64,000 bases of DNA from Datnioides undecimradiatus (lineage: Eukaryota > Chordata > Actinopteri > Lobotiformes > Datnioididae). The translations under genes and the position numbers were made by a program. The notes beneath the pieces are model-generated. The model had not been told where the DNA came from, made no database searches, and saw only the letters and a program-made list of their open reading frames with translations. The stretch spans positions 7,436,923 through 7,500,922 of the forward strand of contig WARS01000007.1 in NCBI GenBank assembly GCA_008933995.1, read 5' to 3'. This document shows positions 1-13,904 of the stretch, piece by piece (the stretch's first letter is position 1; every line of letters starts with the position of its first letter).

Positions 1-240
1 AAACAGAGGAAAATTCGAATTCAGGTTTCCGAAGTTTAATCCCGAGGCGAACACGAATGTCTACCACATTTTGTGCCAAGATGTTGAGATATTTCAGCGA
101 GTGAGTGTTTGTTAGTGGTTGGGACAGTTTGACCCGAAATAACTGTGCCAAATTTTCGTGGCAATACAGCCACTAATAATGGAGACCATTTACTCCGGAC
201 AAAAGTGGTGGACCAGCCAACAGTGCCATCTCCGAGACTA
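1..240. repeat. Fragment of a dispersed fish repeat, cut by the window edge
   Basis: The phrases around 'atgtctaccacattttgtg' and 'gagatatttcagcgagtga' resemble a dispersed repeat common in fish genomes. No ORF, terminal repeat or target duplication is visible and the left end is outside the window. The family is recognised from general pattern only, so the class is left open. Confidence 0.35.
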
Positions 241-3124
241 GGGAGACGTCCTTTTAATCGACCCTGTAGCGATGATATTGTTTAGATATAGTATAAGAAC
301 ATGTAAGATAATGTCTACAAGCTTTACACTTTTATTTATTTATTTCAACATGACAACACTTTTATGAATAATGCAAAAGGGCAATAAATAATGTGGGAGG
401 AAAAGTCCTTAGAGTCAGTGTGATAAAGCCTGCGGAGGAAGCACATTACTCACAGATGTATGATGGCCTTAAATGCATATCGGGGGAGATGTTACATGCA
501 TCTCTGGAGCTTTTCTCTCCCTCTGCTTTATGGTTAAAGATGAAATTTTCCCAGCCGTTTAAATTATACACCGCTTCGTTAAAACAAGGGCTCTTATTCT
601 TCAAGAAAATAATGTTTCATGAGCAGTCATTAAAATTCAGTCAAACATGTACGACAAACTCTCCAGAGAGAGGTGCATGCTAGTGGCTTAAAATATGACC
701 ACAGAATGTTTGAATTTTGTGGGGAAATGAGGGAATAAGCGCTAACACTTAGCGTGATGTTTATTTGACAAGGTTGTCACTCCAAAAGGAACCTCTGAAC
801 TGACCTATAAACACACTTCACCTGCAGTTTAAACACTGTCTAAGTTTAACACCTCATTTTTATCTGAGAACAAGCCTTCCTTTTTATTCTCTCCATTGTA
901 TCACTGAAGCAGCGGGGAAGAGTTTATTTTGAAAAGCACATGTAGCAAAACATCTCTGAAATAACTCTGACCTACGGCTTTTTTGGGGAGTTAAGATTAA
1001 ATAAGGTGGCAGCGATCATATCAAAAAGGCCTCTGAGGCCATCAGGAATGCGTTATTATGTCGGTGGGAAAAAGCGAAGTGGGAAGTGAGAAGTGATGAG
1101 GGTCACAGCGGGGTCGCGACATGAGGAGCGGGGCCGATTGAGTGAGAGGGCCCCTGGGGCTCCTGCTTGTGCATGAACCTCATCAACCAAACAAAATATT
1201 TCATCTGAGCACCTCAAGACTTCTGTTCCAAAACACATACATATATCCAATATGTGGACATGTAAACAGATCAAATCACTTAGCACAGTGGAAATGTGCA
1301 GCGTTAGTCAGTGAAAGGCATTTCCATCTTGAAAACCAAACATCTACAGGTGTCCTGAAAACTAAGAAAAATACATTTTTCAACCATAAATAATTACTTA
1401 AAGAAGACACAGAGGTCATTTACATTTCACTCTGAAAAACTGGACTAAAATGTCAAAAAGCAAGTTTTTTTTTTCATTTTAACTAAGGTTTAGACAACTT
1501 CACACATAACCATATATTCAAACACTGTCTCGTAAAAAGTGTGTTTCTGTTACTTAGTTGCAATAGTAGGTGACTTTAAAATCCTGTAAGTTTGCCACCT
1601 GTAACCCCCAAAACTTTTTGATTTAGAGGTAGCAAAATTTTAAACTAAAACTAAAACTTAAGTTGTTTCACTGACCTTTGACAAACTTATAACCATGCTG
1701 CCAAGGTAGCATGTCCCTTCAATGGAGCATCTATGTTGCTCTGAAGAATATTATCAGGAAAAGTCATCGGCACGCTTTGGATTTGAAACACTCTCTTTCT
1801 CTTACTATTCTGGTACCTCAGTCTACAGGAAATTACAAGAACTGGAAGGGATGCAGAGGAGTTGATAAGTGAATGGGCAGAGCTTTTATAGCTGATTTTA
1901 ATCTGAAACTCATGCAAACATGACCTGCTTCAGGATTTTGTGTTCAGCACAAGTTACCATACTTTGCTGATTCATTAATATAACTATGTATGAATTAAGG
2001 AGGAAACATAAATCCTAAAAAACAGGCGTCCTGAACAGTAAACAGGGATGAAAGTTGCTAGGTAATGCCAGTAGTGCTATTACCACTAAGGGAAATTTGG
2101 AGAAAGGCAGCAGAACTAAAGTGGAAAATATCAAGGACAGCAACAGTTGAGTTAACCCATAAAGGCCGATAAATATTTTAATTGTGTCAAATCTGAACAT
2201 AGATATTTTTTTAAATTAATTAATAACTGGATGGATTCTCAGGATGAAGGCAGTAAACTGTGAAAATCTGTAAGTCATCACTCCTGCCCTCCATCAGTGA
2301 CCACTTCCTGCACAGTCATCATCTATATGAAACAATCCCGGTCCACTCAGTGTGATTCCACTTCAAATACACACCCTTACCCCTTTTGTCTCCATGTTTG
2401 GCTCCACCAACCCTGCTATGATGTTCTCTTCCCTGTAAATGTTATTCCTGCTCTCATCGTATTTCTCCGTCAGTATCCGTGACGCCTCTTCCTGCCGAGA
2501 ACTAACTCAAAACATGTTTGCCTGTGATCCAGCGTACTGGGATGAACCGTTATTTATTCATTAAACAGAGCATTCGTTTTGGCTGGGAGGAAGATCTCAG
2601 AGGTTCCTGGACAGGATCAGGTAACAGTCATCCCATGAGCACAGAGGAGTCTCGCCAGGTCGTCAAGAGGGGAGAATTCCCGAGAGGAAAATAATGTGTC
2701 CACGTGAATGCCAGTCAAGTGTGTCAGCTGATGGGAAAGCATGTTTGCAGTTAAGTCTAGACATAATAAACAATGATTAAAGGCCTATAAACAATCTGGA
2801 ATGAGAAAAATATTTTACACTTGGTAGACTTTAACAACTTTTAATATATGTAAATCTGCCATTAATCGAGGGTGAAACTTTGATGACCTCATTAAAAGTA
2901 ATACTGGATCATTGTAGTGCAAGAGAAAACACTTTTGTCATGTGGGAAAAGCACAGATGTAAATACTCAAAGTCATGATGCGAGACAAAACAATTGAGGG
3001 GTTTTTCCAGAAAACATGTTTAATGAAAAGTCTTATTTTTAACTACCCCAAAGTTAGGTTATTCATCGGAGCACCCACTGATGGTGTGTACCAGGAAGAA
3101 CATCAGTAAATGGATTGTTCACGT
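241..3124. other. Intergenic DNA, no gene seen
   Basis: Only short ORFs without splice context or recognisable domains occur here. Composition is AT-rich with no long tandem array. A short block near 960-1060 with mixed TAAT/GATA-like words could be regulatory but is unsupported. Confidence 0.5.
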
Positions 3125-3127
3125 GCA

Positions 3128-3237
3128 GTTCTAGTCTTCTGATTACTCAAAGCACTTTACACTGGGGATCTAACCGCCAATCTTCTGATGAGTGGACGGC
3201 CTGCTCTACCTTTGAGCCACAGCTGCTTCACAAGTGT
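3128..3237. repeat. Truncated dispersed fish repeat
   Basis: The segment runs from 'caaagcactttacactg' into 'ggatctaaccgccaatc' and 'ctctacctttgagccacag'. This resembles the 3' part of a very common fish interspersed repeat, apparently with an internal deletion. It carries no coding capacity. Recognition is from general knowledge and the class is uncertain. Confidence 0.5.
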
Positions 3238-3239
3238 AA

Positions 3240-6200
3240 GCAATGGCGTGTTCCTTTCTGAGTGATGTCACTGACATGGAAGCTCAACTTATCTGGAGAT
3301 GTTTACATCAGGCGGGGGTGATTAGACATTTTTTCATTCCCCCGAGGACTATTTGTGCAAATACTACAGTTTCTCTGCACCTTCTGTAATGAATCTGAAC
3401 AACATTCTCCGTTCGTTCATTTCCAATATCACACATCATGGATTCCCACTGTCTTCTAAACAGATTTTATTCATTACCCTTGGGTTCTTTTCCATTGGCA
3501 GTTTTTTTTGTACAACATCAGAATGCATTTGCATGGCTACCATTTGTTCGGCCATCAAAGAAGTGTGCAGAGTTTTTGCACATTTTTGCGTTTTTAACTT
3601 TTGCCGAGACCACTAAGACTTATTAAAAAGGAATTCAACATTCCACAGACTCGAAGGTTTATCAGACCTCATAAGAAATTCATCTGTGTGAAGATATTGG
3701 GCAATGATTTATGAATATTTATTATATATTTAAGGGTTTTTTTGTGTAATTGGCTGCAGAGATAGAGCACACATTCCTGTTCCTTCATCAGTCAATGGAA
3801 GGGATTATGTGAATAGGAGGTCATTCCACAGCATTAATGTCCAGGTAAAGACAGAGAAGGCCTATTGTGTTTCAAAAGCCTAAAAGAAAGTATTATGTGA
3901 TGCAGAAACCATTATTTTCAATAGTGAAGCCAGTGTCCAGGCTCTGACTCACAGATTCATTGTGTCTCTACACTGAGAAATGGATTTGGACATATTTTCT
4001 GAAGTTTTGCACCTTGTTCTTTTAACTCAACAACAACTCTGTGGATGGAGACCCAATTCCAGAGTCTCCATAGGTATAGGTTCACACTGAAGGTGTGATG
4101 TTATTGCGGCATGTGTCATGCTCCATGAAACTGCTACTGTTAGAGTAGCATTTTTTACAGACAACAAACAAACTATAGTATGAAACAAATAGGTTGAAGT
4201 TATAATGCTGCCTGAAAGCAACAGAAGTGCAGCTGCCAAAAGAAGAAAAGCTAACTATGGGAATGCACAAGTTCACAGGCCTATGATTTCACTGTACCAT
4301 CATTTCTGAGTGAGTAGTTCGCACTATAAGTACTTGTGTTGTTGTGTTTGTGTGTTATTTAATGTCTTTGATGTACTCTTACGGTATACATAACACTTTT
4401 AGCCTTTGTCTTTTACCTGCAACCATTGCAGTGTCAAACGGACTTGGCTGCAAATAAAGATTACTATAAAAACATAATTCAAAGCAGTGCGTAGGCTTAC
4501 TTTCATATCTTATAATTACAAAGAGTACAAGGCTTTAGTGCTTCATATAAAAGCAAAATGAAATGGCTTTGGCAAAGTTTGCAGCCAACAGGAAAATAAA
4601 TGAAATGTAGACAGGACGGCATCCTCCTACACAGCAGTTCACTGGTCTGCTACAATAATGAGGGTCGCCCTTAATGAAAGGGGTGGAAGGTGTTGTCTCG
4701 TCAAACCTTAGTTGTGCTTGCAGCTCTCAACAGGACACACATTTAAACAGGGTATGTGTGTCAAGGAGTCTGTGTTAAATTACTGGGTTGCTAAAACACA
4801 ATTCCAACATACCAGTTGTTGTGGTAGCAAGCAACATGTGTTTACTTTCTCTACGGTTGATGGGGACACATCGGTACTGCCGCCACAACCGCCACCCACT
4901 TCCATTCTGTCCCAGGCAGAGGTAACAGTGAAAGCAACCAGTCATATGCTGGGATGTCGTCTGCAGTCGCTGATGATGGATGAAATAGACCATTTGTATG
5001 TTGGATTTTCTCCGGGGGAGGTTCTATGTGACGAGAGCTTTGTGGATACACTTTAGTTCTTTGTTAAATTTTTATGCAGTTTTCAATTTGCCCGTCTTGA
5101 CACAGATAGTGAGAGTGTGGACCCCTGGCTGTAATTGATTTATCTTTAATTACCTCCTAATGGTGTTGGTCTGCACATGGGTATAATAATTGCTTCAAGA
5201 GTGCTCTCCATCTGTAAATGAATCAATTGCTTTCATTGCTATGATGTTAATTTCGCAGGGAGAGCTTCCTTCTCCCCCGAGCCTGTAGCTTCCACTTCCA
5301 GGCCAAGAGGATCACAAGTGGTAATGAATTAACCTTAATTTTAAGGGTAGTCAATGTGACATCTGCACCTTTCTGTGTGACAACAATTAACTGCAGTTGT
5401 TTTATGCATGTTATTTGTTTTATCAGAGAATTGATATACCAAAAATATCAAAAAATTGAAGGTGGAGAAACTAGAGAGCAAGAAGAAGGTAATTTAATTA
5501 GGGACTTTATTTCCAGGCCTGGGATACAATTAAACTAAAATGCATTTTCCTTTTGTTCCCTATGGGAGAACAAAAGATAATTGTAGAATAAAATACTTGA
5601 ATAGAAAAGCAAAGAACTTCTTTGTGTGTGTTTTTCGGGCAAAACAATTGCTCTCTCTCTCACAGGCGTTCCAGTGAGTCTGAGGTGACAGGGTCCACCT
5701 CATCAGGGAGTTGGTGGCTGACAGGAGGGGGCTTCTCCTTTGTATGTTGGCTGTATTGTGAAGCAGAGACACACACGCTGAGATAATTCCGCAAACCTGG
5801 TCTGGGGCCACTCTGGGCTTACGCAGGTAGGTGAAGCAGACTTTTACTGTTCCAATCTATCAATCCATCCCATTCCATCTATTGTGTCTCTACATCAAGA
5901 GCCCTGAGGATAAAAAGGAATTTACCATGACAACTGCCACAAAGTACACACGTGGCACAGTGCAGACTCCCTGAGGATCCACCTGCCATGGACTGACCCT
6001 GGCCACTTTGCCTCAGCGCTGTTGACCATGGAGTGATGGTCACATGTCATGTCAAGTCCGAAGCAGTTGGGGTTAACAATAGTTACACAGGATAACAGCA
6101 AGTGCAGTAAATGCACCAGCGGTGTGCACTTGAGAGCACTCAATGGTAGATGGAAAAACAGTCCACCTGTAACACGTGTGTGTGTGTGAGTTAATATTTC

Positions 6201-9200
6201 AACATGTGCTAAAAGCGAATGACCTTTAATGATCCAATCCACTGCATTTTCTCAAACTCGTCTTGTTACTGCAGGTGATGTGCTGGCAGGAACAATAGAA
6301 ATGAGAGCTTGTTAGTTTAATCGCATTATCTATTCCCCAAGGTAAGATGGGATGCAGAAATGGGAACGTGACTGCAATCTATTGCTCTCTGGGGAAATGC
6401 TATGAATAGAGTAGGCTGCATTTATTATATAAAATAGTACATGTATAGTATAATATTATACTAAATATATGTTAAATAGTATATACATAGTATATGTATA
6501 TGTCAAATGGTCTACATTATTTATAGATCAAGTAGTTACATAAGTTGATGCCATGTCACGAAAGACCTCTTTAACGGACTGTGTGAGCAGGTCGCTAGAG
6601 AACATGACAAAGGCATCCAGCTGTTCTATTAGAGCTCGCACCAGCATGTGAATTGCATGGCTGACTGCAATTCACAAGGTGGGATCGTTCTAGAAACAGC
6701 TTTTCATTTTCTGTTAGAGCAAAGCTTCTTTTACAACTCATCTTACCATTATTGGATTAGGCTAATGAAGTATATCAGGCCACATCCAAAAAGTCATCTT
6801 CTGCAACTTAGTTTATAACAGAGTATACAGAGTTGTCCATGGCTATCCTCTCATAAATCATCATTGTAGAACATATGGAACTCTTAATCAGCTGTCTCTC
6901 ATCATAAGAAGACAAAGTTACTTTAAACCAGTTTATAGTACATTTCTCCTCTAACAATCAGTGGAGGCACTCTACACAGCTCTTTTTATTTCTGTTCCTG
7001 TCAAGTCTAAGTCAATAGCTGAGACAAGCTCCCCCTGATTGTAATAATCTCCCTGTAAATATTTGGTCCATATCATCCTTCCACTTATTCCAAAATGCCT
7101 ATATTAAAATTAGTTGTACATGCCAATAAAAACACCTCTAGATATTATGATGTTTTAATTTAATGACTTAATACTGTCAAAAACATCAATACTTTCATAT
7201 AATTCATTATTCCATTTTCATGCTCTGCTTGGAGTATTTCACATGTCTTTTTATTTGATATTTACTCTTTTTATTTTTGTCAATTTGTGGTATAATTTAA
7301 TTATTTTGTCATATTTCTGTTTTATTTTTCATCTCTAGTCTTAGCTAAATGTTTTGTCTAATTATTAAATTATTATTTTGGTTGGGGACTCACTTGGACA
7401 TTAAATTTTACATTTCGTGGGTTTATTCCTAATAAAAAATGTCAACACTATGACAACATCAGGGTTATCAAACTATGCATCACTGCTTTGAAAACTGTTT
7501 TCAGGGGTTTTCAGTAGACCTCAGATTGAACTTCATGTGTAAAATCCTTGGCGTGCCTCTGTACCGTAAATGTTGTATCAGCAAGAACACAGACAAACGA
7601 CTCACAGTCACTCAGCAGTCTATTCTGGAGCGTTAGTAGATGACCTGACACACGAACTACTACAGAAACAGTGACTCCTCATAACGTTCATTAATCAATA
7701 CACCAACATAATACAGCTCACGTAAGATGATGAGCAAATATCAAATCGAGTGATGATTACGATGACAATGGCAGTGATGACTCAGCACAAGTCATTAGTG
7801 TTTAGCAGGACTAAAGAGAACAAAAATGTGAAACTAAATTATAAATGCTAGACAGACTATACTGTGCTGTATTGCCCCTTCCTGGTATTAACCTAGTCCA
7901 GATGATCAAGGAGAAGCCACTGACATGACTATGCATAATCAATATGGCGGACATGATACATGGCTGCTTGCACACAAACAGGCACATCTGCAGTCTGTGG
8001 AAATATACGGATTACCATATATGATGAACAATTTTCTTTTTCCTTTAAAAGGCTCTGGTGGTGCACCTACTGACAAATAAACAAGCAAAGAAAAATACCA
8101 AGAAGAGAAACTTAGTGACAAAGAGGTGATAGCAATAATAAAGTGCAAAACAAATCTTTTGGCACATTCACCAATGAAATATTAAAGAAAAGAAATTCTG
8201 TGACTTCATTTAAAAATGAGGCATTATTTTTCTACAGCATTCAGCGCAAAAGAAGGGAAAGTAGACCAAAAAAACAGCTTTTTGGGGCCTTCTCAAAATG
8301 GGCTTTAGTTAGAGAGATCAAGTGAGATTGCCAAAGATTGCCTTGCAAATGAAATATAATGATGAGCCAGACATCACTCTCAGCAAAAAGGTCCTTGAAA
8401 AGCACTTGTTTGCCAAATCCTTAACCTCAGCTATTATGTCTGACTCTGATATCCCAACTTTACTGCAGAGTTAATTCTCACCACTGTAAGGCCAGAACAG
8501 AGAAGTGTCTTGACTGAGTGGAGCAACAACAGCTGTCTGTGCTGTAACTGGGTGGTCAATCGTTCAGACACAACAACAGACTGACGGCAGCTCTTTGGAC
8601 TGACTGCAGAGATCTGCGGTCAGACACAGGCACTTTGACAAGAATTTTGACGCGAATAAATGAGTGTCCTCAGCATAGCAGTGGTTGGAGAACCAGGGAG
8701 GGATAGGTTGTCTTACCAGGCAGCATGATACAGACACAGATCCTTTTCATGTCATCGGCTAGGAGCTCTGGCAGTGTGCATCACCTCTGTAACTCACAGA
8801 AGGTCATCTCAGTCGAATGACCTGGCTTGAATCCACATGTGTTGAGGTCTAGATAATTGATGTGGATACTGTTCACAGCAGTTAGTTAAATTAGACAAAC
8901 TAAAACTATAAAAACACTGAAACAACAAGCCAAAAGAAAAATGGTGAAGGCAAAGCTTCAGTCCAGCGACAGATCAGGGACGGACAGAGGTGTTGTTCGG
9001 TCTTATTCCATGTTGTTTGTCCTGGATGTCTAATCCCCGTTAGTTGAATGAGCTTCCACGAATCCATTTACAGACCTGAGCTAAAGGACCACATGTGGAG
9101 TTGTTTATCCAGCTCAAAGTTCCCTGAGATATTCACACTGGTCAAGGTCTCCACTTTTTGTATGTTTAGTCTGATGTAGTAGTAGATGTGATTTCTTTTT

Positions 9201-9560
9201 TAGCTGATGTCAAAAGAGGAAATGTTATCTCTTGAAGAAACACTTCACATACCATCCACCAAGCGACTTCTACTTCCTACTCATGTTGCTGCTGTCTTAA
9301 CGAAAAAATAAACTTTCTGCCAGACGACTCTTACTTCCTTATAAATATTGCAGAAATACTTCCTATTATCTGAGCTCCTTGGCGTTGACCCTTACAGTTT
9401 TGTCTTTCAGCTGGTTCTAATTACTGTTGTGGCTTTCTGTTGGAGTCATTAGGGCGTCTTCAGAGACCCGGACATAAAGAATCCTCTGGAAAAAAATACA
9501 ATGTCACACTGTTGACCGCTCATTTCAACAGCTGTGAATGGGTGGTTGCAAACTTACAAA
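3240..9560. other. Intergenic DNA, no gene seen
   Basis: No ORF with family features or splice context is present. Longest candidate is a 114-codon ORF at 4712-5056, which shows no domain and no codon pattern I trust. TAAT-rich blocks at 5100-5560 are listed separately. The rest is AT-rich unique-looking sequence. Confidence 0.5.
5105..5560. promoter_or_regulatory. TAAT-rich block, possible conserved non-coding element
   Basis: The segment packs many homeodomain-type cores (taattg, taatta, attaa), for example near 5132-5152, 5222-5240, 5322-5340 and 5488-5500, with more balanced composition than the neighbouring AT-rich DNA. This density is typical of vertebrate developmental enhancers. There is no alignment evidence, so the call is inference. 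Confidence 0.25.
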
Positions 9561-9561
9561 A

Positions 9562-9680
9562 TACAACCCTGCTTCCAAAAAAAAGTGTGTAGAAACCCAA
9601 GTATGCATTGATTTGCCAATCTTTTGGACATGTATTTAATTGAAAACAATACATAAGCAAAATATGTAACGTAGTCTTTT
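9562..9680 (+). repeat. Degraded dispersed fish repeat (DNA-transposon-derived MITE-like)
   Basis: Begins 'tacaaccctgcttccaaaa' and continues with 'tgcattgatttgcc' and a run resembling 'catgtatttaattgaaaaca'. This is a diverged copy of a widespread teleost element whose consensus starts with a similar 'tacaaccc..ttccaaaaa' motif. No intact inverted termini or target duplication are visible. Confidence 0.55.
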
Positions 9681-10962
9681 CAAAACATACTCTCATTCTG
9701 AATTTTTTTCATGACCGCAGTCGCCAGTTTAGCATGCTCACACGGGCTCAAAGTGAAAAACAGCCTTACAGAGCTCTAGCATGGCTGTAGACTGTGGCTG
9801 TTGGCTGTAACTGATATATTATCAATATAAACAATATCTATGTGGTGGAGTATTTACATTTTATAGTAGCATTCACTGGATTCAGGAATGAAAAATAGAA
9901 ACTCTGCAGTTCTGTTAGCTTGTTTTTTACCCACAGCAACAAGTACTTTTAACTCTAAACCAGTGGCTGTCATACAGAATAACCTCTAGCGTTCCCTCCT
10001 CAGTGCTAAGGAAGTGTTGGCACCTTGGGGCCTGGCGCTCCTTTGCTGATTGATTCTTTAATAAGGAATGAACAGCAGCGCCTGGTACTTTGGGTAATTG
10101 TCATATTTGTCACCCTCAGATGCGGGCCGAGGCGTCGAGTGTGAGCAGCCTCTGCGATCTAATTGGACAGAGTTATCAGACGGTGAACAGCAGCAGCGGA
10201 GCAGCAAGCAGTGGTGATCCATATCCTGCTCCAAACGAGAATGAGGAGTCGTTAAGAGAGACGGAGAGACATTAGGAGCATCACACACATGCATCAATTC
10301 ACACACATCCTAGTAAACGCTAACCTCGCGCACACATTCAGTGTATCGTGTTGATTTTAGTGCCAATATGTCTGCACAGATTCATGGCCAAGACTGGATT
10401 ACAAATCTGTACATGGATTTTCATCCTCACCTGAAATACACATCATTATTATAACTGCTACTAAGGCCTTCATCTTTGCTGAGCTAATATGCACACAAGA
10501 AAGCTAAAATGTGTAACTCTTGTTCTTATTCAAATTCATTTATTCAAAAAAAGTCAAGTAAATTTTATTTTTTACCAAAAAGTGCTGCGTACGGCGATAA
10601 AAAATGTCACGATCTAAATAAAAACAGGCAAGTTTACCAGACAGCTAAATAATGAGCTGAAACTGTCCTGTGTATTTGGGGCGGGCTGTAGATTTTAGTA
10701 ATAATTGGTTGACGGCTACGAGCTTTATCCTCACATTTCTTTTTCTCTCGTTGTACCTCTTTCTCCTTTTGCTGCTGTTGCCTTTCCCTGAACCTGGCAC
10801 TTGGTTCTGCTGGTGCTCAAAGTGTTATGGAAATGTTACCGTATGCAAGATGGAAAAATTGGTCAAGATTAATGTCAAGATTTGTAAACAGGTGGTGGTG
10901 AGATCAGGATTTCTTTTTCAAGTGAAACCAACCACCAATATATTGATTTTTGAGCATAGATA
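9681..10962. other. Intergenic DNA, no gene seen
   Basis: Short ORFs only, without recognisable domains or splice context. No long tandem repeat. Confidence 0.45.
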
Positions 10963-10967
10963 GATGG

Positions 10968-11409
10968 TGTCAAGACTAGGCTATGGGGTGAGCTGGACCC
11001 AGACGCAGGCAGGCACAGAGATGCACAAAGATCTTTCAATCAGTTTATTAAGGGCTTAGGCTTACGCGTGGTCAAGGCAGGCAGGGTCAAAAACCAAGGT
11101 AGTCAATCCGAAACAAGGCGTGGAAGTATAACTCCAAAACCAAAAAAACCAGAAATCCAAAATCTCTATGGCTATGGTCTAGGAAATAAACATGGCAAAA
11201 CATGGGGTCTAATTTAATAACTAATGCAGCGACAGAGAACAAAGGCAATGGCAAAAACTTAAATAGGCAGGGGAGGGCAGCAAAATGAGACACAGGTGAA
11301 ATCAATGGGCTAATCAAAGGTAAGGAAACAAGTAGACAACTAACACACCAGGGAAAAAAACTCTTCAAAATAAAACAGGAAACAACAAACTCAATTCAAA
11401 ACCATGACA
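10968..11409 (-). mobile_element. Solo LTR of a retrotransposon, minus orientation
   Basis: A 442-bp segment bounded by TGTCA (10968-10972) and TGACA (11405-11409) is flanked by the perfect 5-bp direct repeat GATGG (10963-10967 and 11410-11414). Read on the minus strand it starts TG and ends CA, has a TATA-like TATTTAAG at 11258-11265 and an AATAAA signal at 11044-11049, in the order expected for U3-R-U5. No internal retroviral genes adjoin it, so it is a solo LTR left by recombination between two LTRs. The TGTCA end and 5-bp duplication fit a Ty3/Gypsy-type element, but the family is inferred. Preserved ends and target duplication suggest a fairly recent insertion. Confidence 0.75.
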
Positions 11410-11769
11410 GATGGAGGGGAAATTCAGACACATGTACATTTCACAAATAAGAAAAGCATTTACAGGTGTGATTCTATTAATTTAAATGGTTTTCTTTTTT
11501 GTAGTCAAAAACCCAGTTTGGACCTTTTAGTTTGGTTGATAGGTCCTAAGTATATATAACATCCACGAATTTCAATTTCCAAATGGGATGTCAGATACTC
11601 TTAAGTGGGAGGAGAGAATTAGCATTGTTATTTTTTTATTTTTAGCGCCTTGCACTTCTACTGTAAATGTGGCAGGCTGTGTCAAAGAACGTGGGGAGAG
11701 CTTAAGACAGAAAGCATCCTCCACAACATGCAGGGGAGGAGGAGGCTTCCTTGTTTGAGAACTTGTGAT

Positions 11770-12010
11770 GAAAGAGTTGAACTAATGTGCACGTGTCTTG
11801 TGCAATAATTTATGACCCCCTGCAGCTGTGCAAATACCAGTGTTGAGCAACATTCCTCACTGCAAATGACGGCCTGAGTTTCAGAATTATAATGACGGAT
11901 CAGCGCTGGATAATTCATCCGAGGGCCCTAAAATATGCAATTACTCTACAGTTCCAGATTCATCTATCACAGCGCTCAGCGATTCGCCCTGAAAAGGCAG
12001 CGCTTTCATC
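11770..12010. promoter_or_regulatory. Possible conserved non-coding element
   Basis: A compact block mixes homeodomain-type words (ataatttatgac, ggataattcatcc, tgcaattac), a CAGCTG E-box near 11824 and CACGTG at 11792. Its balanced composition differs from the surrounding AT-rich DNA. No coding signal. The call is inference without alignment. Confidence 0.25.
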
Positions 12011-12655
12011 AACACAACAGTAAGTGATGGACCCTCGTGTTTCGCTGTTGTTGTTTGTCCTGGCTGAGCAAGACAAAGATCAGAGACACAAGGGGAAAAC
12101 AAAAAACGAGGGAGGAAAATATTGCAAGTTGCAAAATTCCCCCACAGTACACGAGCCAACGGTTGTGACCTCTGACCTCAGCAACGAGGAGAGAGAACAT
12201 TGGGGGAGTGAACATTTTCCAAAACACAATCAATCCATCCTGAAACAATGAAAAATCATTCCCCGAAGAAATCTCATGTCCAGGCCTCTTAACATCCCAT
12301 TATTCTGTCAACACAAACTCTTGGCTCCTGCAGTCGTATGAAAAACTACCATGATTTGATTTCATTTTTGTTGCTATCTGTCTTGGGTCCAACCGTGATT
12401 TTCAGATGCCAAAATTCCAAGGTTTCAAAACAGAGCAGACAAGATTTTAGAAAAGATCCTCCTGATGACTCTTCGCTGTAATAAGCAGAGGCATCAATCA
12501 CCATGTTTGCCAGATGAACTGTTTCTGCCTCTCCTTTTCTCCTGAAATTAAGACTAGAGTCTGTGGTTGAGATGGCTTTGCACATGAGCTGGGGGTGAAA
12601 AATATGAAGAGTGGAAGCAGCTGATTTAACTGTCGTTGACGAGCACTTTCCAGGT
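12011..12655. other. Intergenic DNA, no gene seen
   Basis: Only overlapping short ORFs on both strands without domain or splice support. Confidence 0.4.
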
Positions 12656-12725
12656 CAGTGGTTCTCAAATGTTTTGTGCCATCCAGCAAAAAAGTAATGT
12701 CCCTGTCCCTCTGAAAGCTAGTGTA
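12656..12725 (+). mobile_element. hAT-like transposon end fragment
   Basis: The words 'cagtggttctcaaatg' and 'tttgtgcca' match the characteristic terminal inverted repeat of Charlie-type hAT elements (CAGTGGTTCTCAA). The opposite end was not found nearby, so this is a fragment. Confidence 0.45.
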
Positions 12726-13800
12726 AGAATTGTTTATTAAGAAATTTTCAGCAGTTTACAAAAAAGGAGAAAATCCACTGTTAGAAAACTTTAATCAACT
12801 GTTAAAAGAGGAAAATAAATAGTAGTAAATAAAGTAAATAAATAAAACAACAGCAGTGTGTCTATATGATCCTCTCACTATTCTGTGTCTATATGTTGCT
12901 TCTTGTCACTTTGATCATGAAGGTGACTCCACTCTAAATCTCTTATATATATATATATTTATAGTCTATTGTTTAGAGAATATTAGAGGTCCAAGATGAA
13001 ACTGACATAAGGCGGGACTGAAAAAGGGCTCAATCAACCTGTGAATCCATCTGCTACTTCAGGACCACAGACAGCTCCACAGATTCATCAATATACAGCT
13101 GCACAGCTAGACTATTGATACTTCACTGCTGGATAGATGAGGGATCAATGAGTCAGACAGACTAAACTAACAACTTTATAACTGTATAAGAAACCCCTCT
13201 GCGCCTGCACTCGATGATGAGGGGGGAAAGCAGCATAACAAGGGGGATGCATTTTGATCATTTTGCTAACATGCAGCATGTTTTGTGAGCGAACCATGGT
13301 TTGTGCGGACGTGAATCCCTACCTCAAATATACAGTACTACTGCACTAATCTAACAGGGATAACAGGGCACATTCGACTGGCTTACACAGACTTGTACTC
13401 GAACACAAAAAGCGATAGACGAGCTTAAGAGAGAACCTCCGCACACCTGCTGTAAGTTTGTCAGACCTGTTTCAGAAAGTTACAGAAATCCAGACGCAGC
13501 CCAGCGTAGGCCTGTGGTCAGACAGGAGAGTGTGTGCAGAGTGATCAGACTCTGTCAACAAAGAACCTAATTTGAAGCGTAAGTGGTGGTGTTCAGTGCT
13601 ACGTCTAATATCATACTGTCAAGTCTCCAATATGAAATTAAATGTACTCCTCTCAACTGATCCAGTATAAAATAAAAAAATAATCTTGAATCATAACAGC
13701 ATCAAACACTTGGACAGACACAGAATGTAAACAGGGCACATAGCTGAAATCAAATCAAGTGGATGGATTTCTTCCAATTCATCTGTGTCTCTCTCTCTAT
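12726..13800. other. Intergenic DNA, no gene seen
   Basis: AT-rich sequence with a short TA run near 12943-12960. No supported coding sequence. Confidence 0.4.

Positions 13801-13803
<3 letters not shown>

Positions 13804-13849
<46 letters not shown>
13804..13849. repeat. (TG)n microsatellite
   Basis: About 23 uninterrupted TG dinucleotides. The ORFs that read through it on both strands are artefacts of the repeat. Confidence 0.97.
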
Positions 13850-13904
13850 GCTCTGACCTCTGTGGATTCTCAGCAGTGCTGTAGGACAAAAACAGCTCAT
13901 CAGC

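Noticed and set aside
4712..5056. 114-codon plus-strand ORF
   Set aside because: No domain, no promoter or splice context, opposing ORFs of similar length on the other strand.
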